Assembly: GCF_016862955.1 (NCBI RefSeq)
Contig: NZ_BONY01000015.1
Span: forward strand, 102,561-166,560
Source of the DNA: Rhizocola hellebori
GTDB taxonomy: Bacteria > Actinomycetota > Actinomycetes > Mycobacteriales > Micromonosporaceae
Reading direction: 5' to 3'
DNA: 64,000 nt
The notes under the pieces were generated by a model. It was not told the DNA's origin. It saw only the letters and a list, made by a program, of their open reading frames with translations, and made no database searches. Below are positions 24,888 to 33,518 of the stretch, piece by piece (positions within the stretch are counted from its first letter, which is position 1; the number at the start of each line of letters is the position of its first letter). The translations under genes were made by a program, and so were the position numbers.

Positions 24888-25951
24888 GCCCGCGGCGGGG
24901 CATTCCGGTCATGGTGCTGCGGGGAGGAACGTCGAAGGGCGCCTACTTCCTCGCCGACGATCTCCCCGCCGACCCCGGCGAGCGCGACGCGCTGCTGCTG
25001 TCGGTGATGGGGTCGCCCGACCCCCGGCAGATCGACGGCATCGGCGGCGGCCATCCGCTGACCAGCAAGGTGGCCGTGATCCGGCGATCGGGCGAGGCTA
25101 GCTCCGATGTGGACTATCTGTTCCTTCAGGTTCAGGTCGACGCCGCAGTGGTCAGCGCGGAACAGCCCTGCGGGAACATTCTGGCCGGAGTCGGGCCGTT
25201 CGCCATCGAACGCGGTCTGGTGGCGGCGCAGGATCCGGTGACGCCGGTACGGATCCGGATGGTCAACACCGGGGCGCTGGCGATCGCCCACGTTCCCACC
25301 CCGCAGGGGCGGGTCAACTACGCGGGCAGGACAGCGTTGGCGGGTGTTCCCGGCACCGCGGCCCGGCAGGTCATCGACTTCCAGGAGACGGCCGGATCCG
25401 TTGCGGCTGCGCTGCTTCCGACCGGCAACGCCACCGATGAGGTGTGCGGGCTGCCGGTGACCCTCATCGACAACGGCATGCCTGTCGCCATCGTCGAAGC
25501 CGCCCGCCTGGACGTGTCAGGGCACGAGTCGCCGGCCGAGCTGGAGTCGCAAACCGTGCTGCGGCAACGGGTCGAGGCGCTGCGGCTGGAGGCGGGCCGG
25601 CGGATGGGGCTGGGCGACGTGGCCGCGACCACGGTGCCGAAGGTGTGCTTGGTGGCAACGCCTGCTGCCGGCGGCAGTCTTGCCACGCGAATGTTCATCC
25701 CGCATCGCGTGCACACGGCGATCGGGGTGCTGGCCGCCGTCACCGTCGCCACCGCGGCCGCCCTGCCGGGCAGTGTCGCGGCGCGGATCTGCCAACCGGT
25801 GACGGCGGCTGCCGTACCACCCGATGTCATCCGGCTGGAACACCCGACGGGCTGGTTCGACACGGTGGTCTCGCCGGGCGGGGCGGCCGTGGTCAGTACC
25901 GCACGGCTGCTGCTGGACGGCGTCGTCTTCGCGCGAGAGGAAGCCCAATGA
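24884..25951 (+). CDS. 4-oxalomesaconate tautomerase (GalD)-like, PrpF family
   Basis: A 355-residue protein of the PrpF/diaminopimelate-epimerase fold. The N-terminus VMVLRGGTSKGAYF is diagnostic for PrpF/GalD proteins, and QPCGNILAGVGPFAIERG contains the conserved Cys-Gly-Asn. GalD interconverts keto and enol forms of 4-oxalomesaconate before hydration by GalB. The gene overlaps both neighbours by 4 bases (ATGA). An aconitate isomerase role is the alternative, but the flanking GalB- and GalC-like genes make the gallate-type assignment more likely. Confidence 0.82.
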   Translation: MSPRRGIPVMVLRGGTSKGAYFLADDLPADPGERDALLLSVMGSPDPRQIDGIGGGHPLTSKVAVIRRSGEASSDVDYLFLQVQVDAAVVSAEQPCGNILAGVGPFAIERGLVAAQDPVTPVRIRMVNTGALAIAHVPTPQGRVNYAGRTALAGVPGTAARQVIDFQETAGSVAAALLPTGNATDEVCGLPVTLIDNGMPVAIVEAARLDVSGHESPAELESQTVLRQRVEALRLEAGRRMGLGDVAATTVPKVCLVATPAAGGSLATRMFIPHRVHTAIGVLAAVTVATAAALPGSVAARICQPVTAAAVPPDVIRLEHPTGWFDTVVSPGGAAVVSTARLLLDGVVFAREEAQ

Positions 25952-26895
25952 CACGAGACATCGCCCACCTTTCCGCGGTGGAGCTTTTCTCCCCGGTACC
26001 AGGCGAAAGCGTCCAATTCTTCGCCGACCTCATGGCGATGGAGGTGGTCGCCCGCAGCGGCGACAGCGTGTACCTGCACTCCTGGGACGACTACGAGCGC
26101 TTCACCGTCAAAGTGACCGGGCACCACACCTCGGGCATCGGCCGCACCTGGCTGCGCGCAAGCAGTCCTGAAGCGCTGCAGCGACGGGTTCGGCTCATCG
26201 AGCAGGCGGGTCTCGGGGCGGGCTGGAGCGAGGAGGAACCCAACTACGGCCCGGTTTTCCACTTCACCGACCCCGACGGCCATCCCTTCGGGATCTATTG
26301 GGAAACAAGGCGATACCAGCCCACGCCGAAGATGAAGCCGTCGCTGAAGAACCAGGCTTCCCGCTTTCCGGGGCGGGGATCCAACGTGCGGCGGCTGGAC
26401 CACGTCAACTTTCTCGCCTCGGAAATCCCCTCGCACGACCATTTCATGGCCGAGATCCTCGGCGCCCGCAAGAGCGAACAAATCATGTTGGATGACGGCT
26501 CCCTCGCCGCCATCTGGTGCACCGTGACCGACAAGTCCTACGACCTCGTCTACACCCAGGACTGGACCAAGACGCGGGGACGGCTGCACCACATCGCCTT
26601 CGCCACCGACACCCGCGAAGACATTCTGCGAGCCGCGGATGTCTTCCTAGAAGCCGGAATTCACATCGAGACCGGACCGCACAAACACGCGATCCAGCAG
26701 ACCTTCTTCCTCTACGTGTGGGAACCCGGCGGCAACCGCATCGAGCTGTGCAACGCCGGGGCGCGCCTGCTGCTCGCCCCCGACCACCAGGTCGTCACCT
26801 GGACCCAGGCCGAACGCGCCAAGGGTCAGGCCTGGGGTCTGAAAACCATCGATACCTTCCACACCCACGGCACGCCGCCGATCACCGCTGGTTGA
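25948..26895 (+). CDS. Type I extradiol (catechol 2,3-dioxygenase-like) ring-cleavage dioxygenase
   Basis: A 315-residue two-module VOC protein. The C-terminal module carries the iron ligands His152 (RLDHVNF), His214 or His215 (RLHHIAF) and Glu266 (GNRIEL), at nearly the same positions as His153, His214 and Glu265 of XylE; His247 and Tyr256 match other active-site residues. It should cleave a catecholic ring next to the hydroxyls using Fe(II). The open frame starts earlier, but ATG 25948 overlaps the GalD-like stop. Its placement with GalB/C/D-like genes suggests the substrate is gallate or a similar carboxylated trihydroxybenzene, which is usually handled by a LigB-type enzyme. Confidence 0.85.
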   Translation: MTRDIAHLSAVELFSPVPGESVQFFADLMAMEVVARSGDSVYLHSWDDYERFTVKVTGHHTSGIGRTWLRASSPEALQRRVRLIEQAGLGAGWSEEEPNYGPVFHFTDPDGHPFGIYWETRRYQPTPKMKPSLKNQASRFPGRGSNVRRLDHVNFLASEIPSHDHFMAEILGARKSEQIMLDDGSLAAIWCTVTDKSYDLVYTQDWTKTRGRLHHIAFATDTREDILRAADVFLEAGIHIETGPHKHAIQQTFFLYVWEPGGNRIELCNAGARLLLAPDHQVVTWTQAERAKGQAWGLKTIDTFHTHGTPPITAG

Positions 26896-26916
26896 CCTAC
26901 CCCGATGGAGTCCCTC

Positions 26917-27870
26917 ATGATCAGAAGGTTCACGGCCGTCCTCGCCGGCGCCGCAATGCTGTTGTCCGCAGCCGCCTGTGGCGCAAAGGAAACCCCGCCC
27001 AGCACGCCGGGCACACCGGACAAGGTGACGGCGGGTGTGGTGGCGATCGTCGACGTCGCACCGATTTACCTTGGCAAGCAAAAAGGTTTCTTCACCGAGC
27101 AGAACATCGACCTGACTCTGCAGACCGCTCAGGGCGGGGCCGCGGTGGTACCGGCCGTGGCCGCGGGCACCTACCAATTCGGCTTCAGCAACTCCATCTC
27201 GGTCCTGGTGGCGCACACCAACGGCGTGCCCATCAAGGCGATCGCCAGTGGCAACGGCACCACCGGCAACGCCACCGCGGACTTCAGCGGGCTGGTGGTG
27301 AAGGATCCGGCCATCACCAGCCCGAAAGCGCTGGTGGGTAAAAAGGTCGCCACCAACACCTTGAAGAACATCGTCGACACTTCGATCAAGGAGCTGGTCA
27401 AGCGCGACGGCGGCGATCCCGCGGCGGTAAGCCTGGTCGAGCTGGCGTTCCCGGACATGGTGGGCGCGCTTGACACCAACAAGGTTGACGCGATCTTCGT
27501 GGTCGAGCCGTTCCTGTCGGCGGCGAAGGCCAAGGGCTGGAAGGTGATCGGCTCCTTCGCCGCGCTGGACCCGGCGATGTGCGTGGCGCTCTACGTGACC
27601 TCGCAGGCCCTCGCGCAAAGCAATCCCGATCTCGTGGCGCGTTTCACCACCGCGATGAAGAAGTCGTTGGCCTACGCGGAATCCCACCCCGACGAGGTCC
27701 GCGCCATCCTCGGCAGCTACACCCAGATCGCCGAAAACGTCCGCCAGGGCATGACCCTGCCGAAGTGGCCGGCCGACATCAACCGGGCGTCGCTGGACAA
27801 GCTCGCCGACCTGATCGTGGCCAACGGTCTGACCAGCAAGAAGCCTGACGTGGCGGCAGTGGTCTCGTGA
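26917..27870 (+). CDS. ABC transporter substrate-binding lipoprotein (NMT1/SsuA-like)
   Basis: A 317-residue lipoprotein. The signal MIRRFTAVLAGAAMLLSAAAC ends in a lipobox Cys near residue 21. The mature part has IVDVAPIYLGKQKGFFTEQNI, the SsuA/ThiY/NMT1 signature, and VEPFLSAAKAKGW. ATG 26917 has GGAG six bases upstream and gives a proper signal; ATG 26905 is also in frame. It follows the dioxygenase by 21 bases and precedes two permeases and an ATPase. The substrate is probably the aromatic acid degraded by the operon (inference). Confidence 0.88.
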   Translation: MIRRFTAVLAGAAMLLSAAACGAKETPPSTPGTPDKVTAGVVAIVDVAPIYLGKQKGFFTEQNIDLTLQTAQGGAAVVPAVAAGTYQFGFSNSISVLVAHTNGVPIKAIASGNGTTGNATADFSGLVVKDPAITSPKALVGKKVATNTLKNIVDTSIKELVKRDGGDPAAVSLVELAFPDMVGALDTNKVDAIFVVEPFLSAAKAKGWKVIGSFAALDPAMCVALYVTSQALAQSNPDLVARFTTAMKKSLAYAESHPDEVRAILGSYTQIAENVRQGMTLPKWPADINRASLDKLADLIVANGLTSKKPDVAAVVS

Positions 27871-28670
27871 CCCGGTCACGTCACCTCCCGAGCGGGGCCG
27901 GATGCCCGGCGGCCCTGCTCGGGTTGGGCGGGCTCGCCACCTTCGCCCTGCTGCTCGAGGTTCTCCCGCGCGCCGGAGTGCTGCCCGCCGATTACTTCCC
28001 ACCCGCGAGCCGGATCGCCCTGGCGTTGCTGGACGAGTTCGGGCAGCCCGCCTTCCGGGAAGCGCTCGGCGACACCCTCTTGACCTGGGTCACCAGTCTC
28101 GCGATCGCGGTCGGCGCGGGCATAGCAGTCGGCGTCGCGATCGGCTCGACACCCCTGGTGCGCGACCTCACCGCGTCGACCATCGAGTTCCTGCGCCCCA
28201 TTCCGTCAGTGGCCTTGATTCCAGGGCTCATCGTTTTGCTGGGTACGGGGATGGAGTCCACTCTGGTGATTGCCGTCTACGCCTCGTTCTGGCAGGTGCT
28301 CGTACAGGTGCTCTACGGCGTCGCCGATGTCGATCCCGTAGCGCGCGAAACGGCGCACTCGTATCGGCTGAAAGCCAGACACCGAATCCGCTATGTGGTG
28401 TGGCCGACCACGCTTCCCTATGTGATGACTGGGATCCGGCTCGCCGCAGCCGTGGCCCTGATCCTCACCATCACCGGCGAGCTGGTCATCGGTACCCCGG
28501 GATTGGGAAAGAAGATAGATGTCGCCTACTCCAGCGGCGACGTGCCGTCGATGTACGCATTGATCGCGGTCACCGGTCTCATCGGGGTCCTCGCCAATGT
28601 GGTCACCCGGCGGGCTGAGCGCTGGGCGCTGGTCTGGCACCCCTCGGTGCGCGGGGAGAGTCCGGCATGA
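27867..28670 (+). CDS. ABC transporter permease (SsuC/TauC-like)
   Basis: A 267-residue membrane protein with about six spans. The cytoplasmic EAA loop ETAHSYRLKARHRIRYVVWPTTLPYV couples it to the ATPase. The family imports sulfonates, nitrate, aromatic acids and pyrimidine precursors. The GTG start overlaps the stop of the binding-protein gene (GTGA), and its stop overlaps the next permease ATG. With that permease it would form a heterodimeric channel, unlike classical SsuC systems that use a single permease gene. Confidence 0.9.
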   Translation: MTRSRHLPSGAGCPAALLGLGGLATFALLLEVLPRAGVLPADYFPPASRIALALLDEFGQPAFREALGDTLLTWVTSLAIAVGAGIAVGVAIGSTPLVRDLTASTIEFLRPIPSVALIPGLIVLLGTGMESTLVIAVYASFWQVLVQVLYGVADVDPVARETAHSYRLKARHRIRYVVWPTTLPYVMTGIRLAAAVALILTITGELVIGTPGLGKKIDVAYSSGDVPSMYALIAVTGLIGVLANVVTRRAERWALVWHPSVRGESPA

Positions 28671-29446
28671 CCTCCGCGCTGCGCCGGGCCGCCGTCTTCT
28701 TCGCCCTGCCTATAACGCTATTGGCGATCTGGTGGTTCGCCAGCGCGGGCAGCACCGACTTCCTGATGCCCCCGCTGGCGAAGATCCTGGAGGTCTTCCC
28801 GGAGACGTGGTCCCGGCACCGGCTGACCCACGACGTGGCGCCGAGCCTGATCCGCCTCGCTGTCGGCTTCGCCGGCGCGCTGCTGATCGGGATCGGTGCG
28901 GGTGTGGTGATTGGCTCCAGCCGCGTGGTGCGTCTTTTCGCCGAGCCGGTACTGGAGTTCCTGCGCGCCATCCCGCCACCGGCCCTCGTGCCGATCTTCA
29001 TTCTCGTCGCCGGGATCGACAACGTGATGAAGGTGCTGGTCATCATCTCCGGCTGCGTCTGGCCGATCGTGCTCAACACGGTCGAGGGCGTACGCGGCGC
29101 GGACCCGGTGCTCGCCGAAACCTGCCGCAGCTATCGCATCGGCGAAATGCTGCGCCTGCGCATGTTCGTGCTGCGCTCGGCGAGCCCCCAGATCGTCACC
29201 GGCGCCCGGCAGGCGCTCTCCATCGGCATCATCCTCATGGTGATCAGTGAGATGAAGGCGGCGAGCGAGGGTCTCGGCTTCACCATCCGTGAATTCCAGA
29301 CCGGGTACCAGTTTCCGCAGATGTGGAGCGGGGTGCTGCTGCTCGGCCTGATCGGGGTGGTGCTGTCGCTGCTTTTCCGGGTCGCCGAGAACCGTGTCCT
29401 TGTCTGGTACCACGGTCAGCGCGCGGCCGCTCGCGTCTCCCGCTGA
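28667..29446 (+). CDS. ABC transporter permease (SsuC/TauC-like), second subunit
   Basis: A 259-residue membrane protein related to the preceding permease, with the EAA loop ETCRSYRIGEMLRLRMFVLRSASPQI and about six hydrophobic segments (for example VFFALPITLLAIWWFA, LLIGIGAGVVIGS and LLLGLIGVVLSLLFRVA). It is coupled by ATGA to the first permease. The two proteins probably arose by duplication and form the membrane part of the aromatic-acid importer. Twenty-eight bases separate it from the ATPase gene. Confidence 0.9.
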   Translation: MTSALRRAAVFFALPITLLAIWWFASAGSTDFLMPPLAKILEVFPETWSRHRLTHDVAPSLIRLAVGFAGALLIGIGAGVVIGSSRVVRLFAEPVLEFLRAIPPPALVPIFILVAGIDNVMKVLVIISGCVWPIVLNTVEGVRGADPVLAETCRSYRIGEMLRLRMFVLRSASPQIVTGARQALSIGIILMVISEMKAASEGLGFTIREFQTGYQFPQMWSGVLLLGLIGVVLSLLFRVAENRVLVWYHGQRAAARVSR

Positions 29447-29474
29447 CCCCACTGTTGAATCGCTTGGAGGATTG

Positions 29475-30248
29475 GTGCTCGAGATCCGGGCTCTGCGCAA
29501 GGTTTACGAGGGACACGGTCGTCAGGTGGAGGCGTTGCACAACATCACTTTTTCGGTGCGCGCCGGCGAATTCGTCTGTGTGGTCGGCCCGTCGGGTTGC
29601 GGCAAAACGACTTTGCTGCGCTGTCTGGGTGGGCTGCTCCCACCTACCTCGGGCGAGGTGACGGTGGCGGGGGCGCCGGTCGCCGGTCCACCGGACGGGC
29701 TGGCCATAGTCTTTCAGGAATATGGCCGCAGCCTGTTCCCGTGGCTGCGGGTGGCCGAGAATGTGGCGCTGCCGCTGAAAAGCAAGGGCCTCGGCAAGGC
29801 GCAGCGGGCCGCCATAGTCGGCGAGTCGCTGGCCGCGGTCGGGCTAGCCGACGCGGCGGGCGCCTATCCGTGGCAGCTTTCCGGCGGCATGCAACAACGA
29901 GTGGCGATCGCGCGAGCCTTGGCGTTCCAGCCCCGCGTGCTGTTGCTCGACGAGCCGTTCGCGGCCGTCGACGCCCAGACGCGAGCCGATCTGGAGGACC
30001 TGGTCAGGTCGGTGTGGCAACGGTTCGGCGTGACCCTGCTTTTCGTCACCCACGACATCGACGAGTCGGTCTACCTCGCCGAGCGCGTCATCATCCTCTC
30101 GTCCTCGCCGACCGTGGTGGTGGAGGACCTCGCGATCGACCTGCCTGCCGCCCGCGACCAGCTAACCACCCGGGCCGATCCGCGTTTCATCGAGCTGCGC
30201 GGTCACGTCTACGCCCAGGTCCAGAAAGCCAAGCGGTCCCACGAATGA
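29475..30248 (+). CDS. ABC transporter ATP-binding protein (SsuB/TauB-like)
   Basis: A 257-residue ATPase with Walker A GPSGCGKTT, signature LSGGMQQR, Walker B LLLDEPFAAVD and the H-loop in VTHDIDES. These match the nitrate/sulfonate/taurine class. I chose GTG 29475 because GGAGG ends 4 bases before it and it yields the normal N-terminus LEIRALRKVY; the frame opens at 29394 inside the permease gene. It is the last gene of the aromatic operon, followed by a bidirectional hairpin. Confidence 0.92.
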   Translation: MLEIRALRKVYEGHGRQVEALHNITFSVRAGEFVCVVGPSGCGKTTLLRCLGGLLPPTSGEVTVAGAPVAGPPDGLAIVFQEYGRSLFPWLRVAENVALPLKSKGLGKAQRAAIVGESLAAVGLADAAGAYPWQLSGGMQQRVAIARALAFQPRVLLLDEPFAAVDAQTRADLEDLVRSVWQRFGVTLLFVTHDIDESVYLAERVIILSSSPTVVVEDLAIDLPAARDQLTTRADPRFIELRGHVYAQVQKAKRSHE

Positions 30249-30251
30249 AAG

Positions 30252-30275
30252 CGGGCCGGCTGTCGCGCCGGCCCG
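30252..30275. terminator. Bidirectional terminator hairpin
   Basis: CGGGCCGGC (30252-30260) pairs with GCCGGCCCG (30267-30275) over a 6-base loop, followed on the plus strand by TTTCCTT. It separates the convergent ATPase gene and the secreted-protein gene at 30282. Confidence 0.8.
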
Positions 30276-30281
30276 TTTCCT

Positions 30282-30782
30282 TCACAGACAGGTGATGTAG
30301 GCCTCGGGCGGGAAGAAGAACTTGCTCAACGACTCGTGCGGCGTGAAGTCGACTCTGATGACGAACGCGGCGATCCACCAGTCCTCGATGCAGGGCCCCA
30401 CCACGGGGTTGAAGGGTGTCCACGTGGTAAGCGGCCCGGCCAAGTCGCCCATGGTCTTGTACTCCTCCGGCCCGTTGCGGCGGACCAGACCCTCGCCGTA
30501 GTGAGCGGCCACCACGGGCGCGTCGCACCCGATGATCGACCTGTACGCGACGTTGTAGAAGATCCGGAACGGCGGCGTCACATCGTCGACGTAACAGGTA
30601 ATGGTTTGCGGGCCGGCGTAGTCCGCGGGCATCGCCGCGGTCTCGTTCGCCAGCATCTTGCCGCTTTTCGTCTTGATCTGCATGACCAGTGTCTCGCTGC
30701 CGGCCGCATAGGACGGTCCGGCCGCGCCGAGCACCAGTGCGAGAGCTACCGCGGTTGCGGCGACTATCCTGGAAATCTTCAC
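30282..30782 (-). CDS. Secreted protein of unknown function
   Basis: A 166-residue protein with a clear Sec signal (MKISRIVAATAVALALVLGAAG, cleavage near SYA-A). The mature part has four cysteines (TCYVDD, IGCDAP, GPCIED, ITCL) that may form two disulfides, and several aromatic-rich strands. GGAGGTG precedes the GTG start with good spacing. A possible promoter (TTGCGA at 30843-30838, TAGCTT at 30821-30816 on the minus strand, 16-base spacer) lies upstream. I do not recognise the family. Confidence 0.75.
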   Translation of the reverse strand: MKISRIVAATAVALALVLGAAGPSYAAGSETLVMQIKTKSGKMLANETAAMPADYAGPQTITCYVDDVTPPFRIFYNVAYRSIIGCDAPVVAAHYGEGLVRRNGPEEYKTMGDLAGPLTTWTPFNPVVGPCIEDWWIAAFVIRVDFTPHESLSKFFFPPEAYITCL

Positions 30783-30895
30783 GATTACACCTCCAAGCTG
30801 TGGAACGACAACGCGAAGCTATGCCGTCAGCGGAGGCTCGCAATAGATGAGACGCGATGACTAAAAGCGGTGCCAAGACCGCATCGCTAATCCAG

Positions 30896-31813
30896 TCAGC
30901 CGATCGCCTCTCGGACAGCGGGCACGATCTCGTTGGCCCAGCGGCTGAGCGACTCGGGGTCTGGGGTGCCGCCCCTGGACGAGAAGAGCATGAAGCCCGA
31001 CGCGTGGTGCTGCAGAACGGCTCCGGTGAGTTCCTCGACCCATTGCGCGGGAGAGCCACCGATCCAGCGGCCTTGACCGTCCCGCATTGCGGGCAACGGC
31101 TCGCTGGTGATCCGTCCGGGGAGGTTGTAGAACGTGCCGATCTCGCTCGGGTCGCGGCCCACCTCGGCCGCGGCTTCGTCGATGATGGGGCGCGACTCGC
31201 GGTACCGCGCGCTCAGCCAGTCCGCCGCGTGGCCGGGGATCCAGCCGTCCGCGACGCGGCCGGTGGCGGCAAGGGATTTGGGGCCGACCGATCCCGTCCA
31301 CACCTTTGGCGCGGCCACCTCAGCGGGCTCGATCTGGTTCAGCTGATAGTGGCGGCCCTGGTAGCTGACCGGCGGGCCGCCCCCGGCGAGCATCTTGACC
31401 ACCACGATCGCCTCTTCGAAGGCGGCCACAGCATCGGCCGGTGACAGCCGGGCCACCCCCATGTCGGAAATCCTGTCCCACAACCCGCCCGCGCCCATGC
31501 CGAGCACGACGCGGCCGCCGGACAGCGCCGACAGGGACGTCACCGCTCGCGCCAGCATCGGGGCCGGCCGGGTCGGCAGATTGGTGACGTTGGCGAAGCC
31601 GGCGAGACGCTCGGTGCGGCCGAGCACGAACCCAAGCGCCGCATAGGCGTCCAGCCGCGCGCCGAGGTAGGGGTGATCCGACAGGGAGAAGAGGTCGAGC
31701 CCATCCCGGTCGGCCTGTTGGGTCAGGCGCAACAGCTGGGGCCCGTCGGTGATGGTGCTGTGCGCGCCGAAGCCGAAGACCACTGGCGATTCAGACAATG
31801 CGCTGCCTCTCAT
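30896..31813 (-). CDS. LLM-class (luciferase-like, probably F420-dependent) oxidoreductase
   Basis: A 305-residue TIM-barrel protein with SLSDHPYLGARLDAYAALG near residue 45, GGRVVLGMGAGG around 100-110 and KVWTGSVGPKSLAATGRVADGW, all typical of bacterial luciferase-like F420-dependent enzymes from actinobacteria. FMN-dependent monooxygenase is the alternative. The start overlaps the stop of the FSP1-like flavoprotein gene (ATGA), so the two are one operon controlled by the AGTTCG-type operators upstream. A redox detoxification role for the pair is inference. Confidence 0.88.
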   Translation of the reverse strand: MRGSALSESPVVFGFGAHSTITDGPQLLRLTQQADRDGLDLFSLSDHPYLGARLDAYAALGFVLGRTERLAGFANVTNLPTRPAPMLARAVTSLSALSGGRVVLGMGAGGLWDRISDMGVARLSPADAVAAFEEAIVVVKMLAGGGPPVSYQGRHYQLNQIEPAEVAAPKVWTGSVGPKSLAATGRVADGWIPGHAADWLSARYRESRPIIDEAAAEVGRDPSEIGTFYNLPGRITSEPLPAMRDGQGRWIGGSPAQWVEELTGAVLQHHASGFMLFSSRGGTPDPESLSRWANEIVPAVREAIG

Positions 31814-32910
31814 TGCGGTTCAGCGTCTGCGCTGAAGATGCGGGCGAAGTGGGCGGTGAACAGGTCGGCGCCCTTGTATTCCGACACTGTCGCGGCCGGG
31901 ACGACGATGGGGCCGTCGGGTGTCGGCAGCTGACCGACACCACCCGAAGGCCCAAGGGGGAGCAGAATCATGGGGTCCGGAGCGGGTCGGTAGGTGGCGC
32001 TGGGTTCCTCGCCGTTGAGCTGGGCGACAATGTTTTTGGCGATGACTTCGGCATGCTGCATGGCGTAGCCGGCCATCTTGGCCTCGCCCAGATCGGTGAT
32101 GTCGCCGAGCGCGTAGACATGGTGGTAGCCCACCACGTTGAGGTTCTCATTGACGCAGACTCCTTTCTGGGTAAGGGAAGTGAGCCGCCCATCGTCGAGA
32201 TAGTCCCCGTTGATCTGACCGCCGTAGGCGCGAAACCAGATATCGGCAGTGATGTCCTCCCCGCCGGCGGTGGTGACGGTGAATGTCCCGGCCCGCCCGG
32301 GCGGAGTTGACGGCGGCGACTTCAAGCCCGTGTCCAGCCGCACGCGGATGCCCAGATCGTCGAGCTGGCGGTGCAAGTCCTCGCGTAGCTCGGCCCGGAA
32401 ACCGGGCAGGAGTTCCCCGGCGGGATCGATGACGGTCACGTGTTTTTCGGGCCAGACCTCTTTGACCTCACCGGCCAGCTCCAGCCCGACCGGCCCCGCA
32501 CCGAGGATCAGCACCCGGTTGGCATCGGCCAGCTCCTTGTGGGTAAGGCGCAGATCGTCCAGAACCGCATCGGTGTTGTCCGCGTTGGGTTTGGCCGGGT
32601 AGGTGTAACTGGAGCCGGTGGCCAGGACCAGATAGTCGGCCTCCACCCGTCGGCCCGACGCCAGCGTCACGCCGCCGGGATCCACCGAGACCGCGCGGTC
32701 GCGAATGACCGTGCCCTGCGGAAGCCAGTCAGGGTAAGGAAAGAACATGTTGCGCGCCCAATCCGGCTGGGTGAGTGCCCGCAGCGACCCGGCCGTATTG
32801 ATGAACGCCTCCCGTGGATCGATGAGGGTGACGTCGGCCTCGGCAACCAGCGCTTTGGCCAGTGCTGAACCCCCGTAACCCCCGCCGACGATCACGACTC
32901 TGCGACCCAT
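31810..32910 (-). CDS. NAD(P)/FAD-dependent oxidoreductase (FSP1/NDH-2-like)
   Basis: A 366-residue two-dinucleotide-binding-domain flavoprotein. The FAD motif VIVGGGYGGSALA is at the N-terminus, the NAD(P) motif ILGAGPVGLELAGEV is at about 133-147, and the second FAD contact is GVCVNENLNVVGYHHVYALGDITD. It resembles AIFM2/FSP1-type quinone reductases and type II NADH dehydrogenases. It has no membrane anchor. A promoter with two MarR-type operators lies directly upstream, so it is probably induced when the divergently placed MarR protein is released. Confidence 0.88.
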   Translation of the reverse strand: MGRRVVIVGGGYGGSALAKALVAEADVTLIDPREAFINTAGSLRALTQPDWARNMFFPYPDWLPQGTVIRDRAVSVDPGGVTLASGRRVEADYLVLATGSSYTYPAKPNADNTDAVLDDLRLTHKELADANRVLILGAGPVGLELAGEVKEVWPEKHVTVIDPAGELLPGFRAELREDLHRQLDDLGIRVRLDTGLKSPPSTPPGRAGTFTVTTAGGEDITADIWFRAYGGQINGDYLDDGRLTSLTQKGVCVNENLNVVGYHHVYALGDITDLGEAKMAGYAMQHAEVIAKNIVAQLNGEEPSATYRPAPDPMILLPLGPSGGVGQLPTPDGPIVVPAATVSEYKGADLFTAHFARIFSADAEPQ

Positions 32911-32936
32911 TGCGCACCTCCGAAACAGCAGGGATA

Positions 32937-32979
32937 AGTTCGTTGAACGAACTATATTAGTTCGCGGAACGAACTACAA
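32937..32979 (-). promoter_or_regulatory. Promoter with two overlapping MarR operators
   Basis: The perfect 17-base palindrome AGTTCGTTGAACGAACT (32937-32953) and a near copy AGTTCGCGGAACGAACT (32959-32975) have centres 22 bases apart. On the minus strand a -35 TTGTAG (32979-32974) and a -10 TATAGT (32956-32951) with a 17-base spacer fit exactly around them, so a bound repressor would block polymerase. Confidence 0.75.
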
Positions 32980-33009
32980 CCCCGCCGCCGAAGGTGTGGC
33001 GCGGCCCTC

Positions 33010-33465
33010 CTAGTCGTGATCGATGAAGACCACCGGAACCTTGTTGTCTGTCACCACCCGGCCCAGCAGATCGGCGAGCGTGTCGCGGTCACGGGCGCTG
33101 AGCTCGCTCGGCAACTGCGCGATGCGCCGGCAGGTCTCCTCGTAGAACCCCTCGGCGAGCCTGCTTCCCTGCGGTGTCAGCGCGATCCGCACGGTCCGCA
33201 GGTCCTGGGGGTCTGATTCGCGTCGCACCAGACCGCTGCGCTCGACGCGATCCACCAGACCGGTAAGGCTCGATTTCGCCAGACCCAGCATGGTGCTCAG
33301 CTCGCCCATTCCATAGGGCTGCGCCATCAGCACACACAGCAGCTGTCCCTGTTGCGAGGTGAGGCCGTGCTTCTGTGCCGACTCGGCGTACACGGCATTC
33401 ACCAAGAACGTGGAACGTACCAAAGCGGCCACCACCCCGATCTGGCCATCGTCGTGCTTACCCAC
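33010..33465 (-). CDS. MarR family transcriptional regulator
   Basis: A 151-residue winged-helix protein: YAESAQKHGLTSQQGQLLCVL, GMGELSTMLGLAKSSLTGLVDRVERSGLV as helix-turn-helix, and the wing RRESDPQDLRTVRIALTPQG. The GTG at 33465 gives the usual MarR length; the open frame runs much further upstream but crosses the operator. AGTTCGCGCAGCGAACT lies 28 bases before the start, so it probably represses itself and the FSP1-like/luciferase-like operon, whose promoter holds two more copies. Cys residues near LLCVL and EETCRR could sense oxidants (inference). Confidence 0.9.
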   Translation of the reverse strand: MGKHDDGQIGVVAALVRSTFLVNAVYAESAQKHGLTSQQGQLLCVLMAQPYGMGELSTMLGLAKSSLTGLVDRVERSGLVRRESDPQDLRTVRIALTPQGSRLAEGFYEETCRRIAQLPSELSARDRDTLADLLGRVVTDNKVPVVFIDHD

Positions 33466-33492
33466 CAGGCCAGGGTAACCGAGGTTGCCGTC

Positions 33493-33509
33493 AGTTCGCG
33501 CAGCGAACT
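33493..33509. promoter_or_regulatory. Third MarR operator copy
   Basis: AGTTCGCGCAGCGAACT has perfect 7-base arms around a 3-base centre and matches the outer halves AGTTCG/CGAACT of the two copies at 32937-32975. It sits just upstream of the MarR gene start. Confidence 0.7.
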
Positions 33510-33518
33510 TACGGCCGT

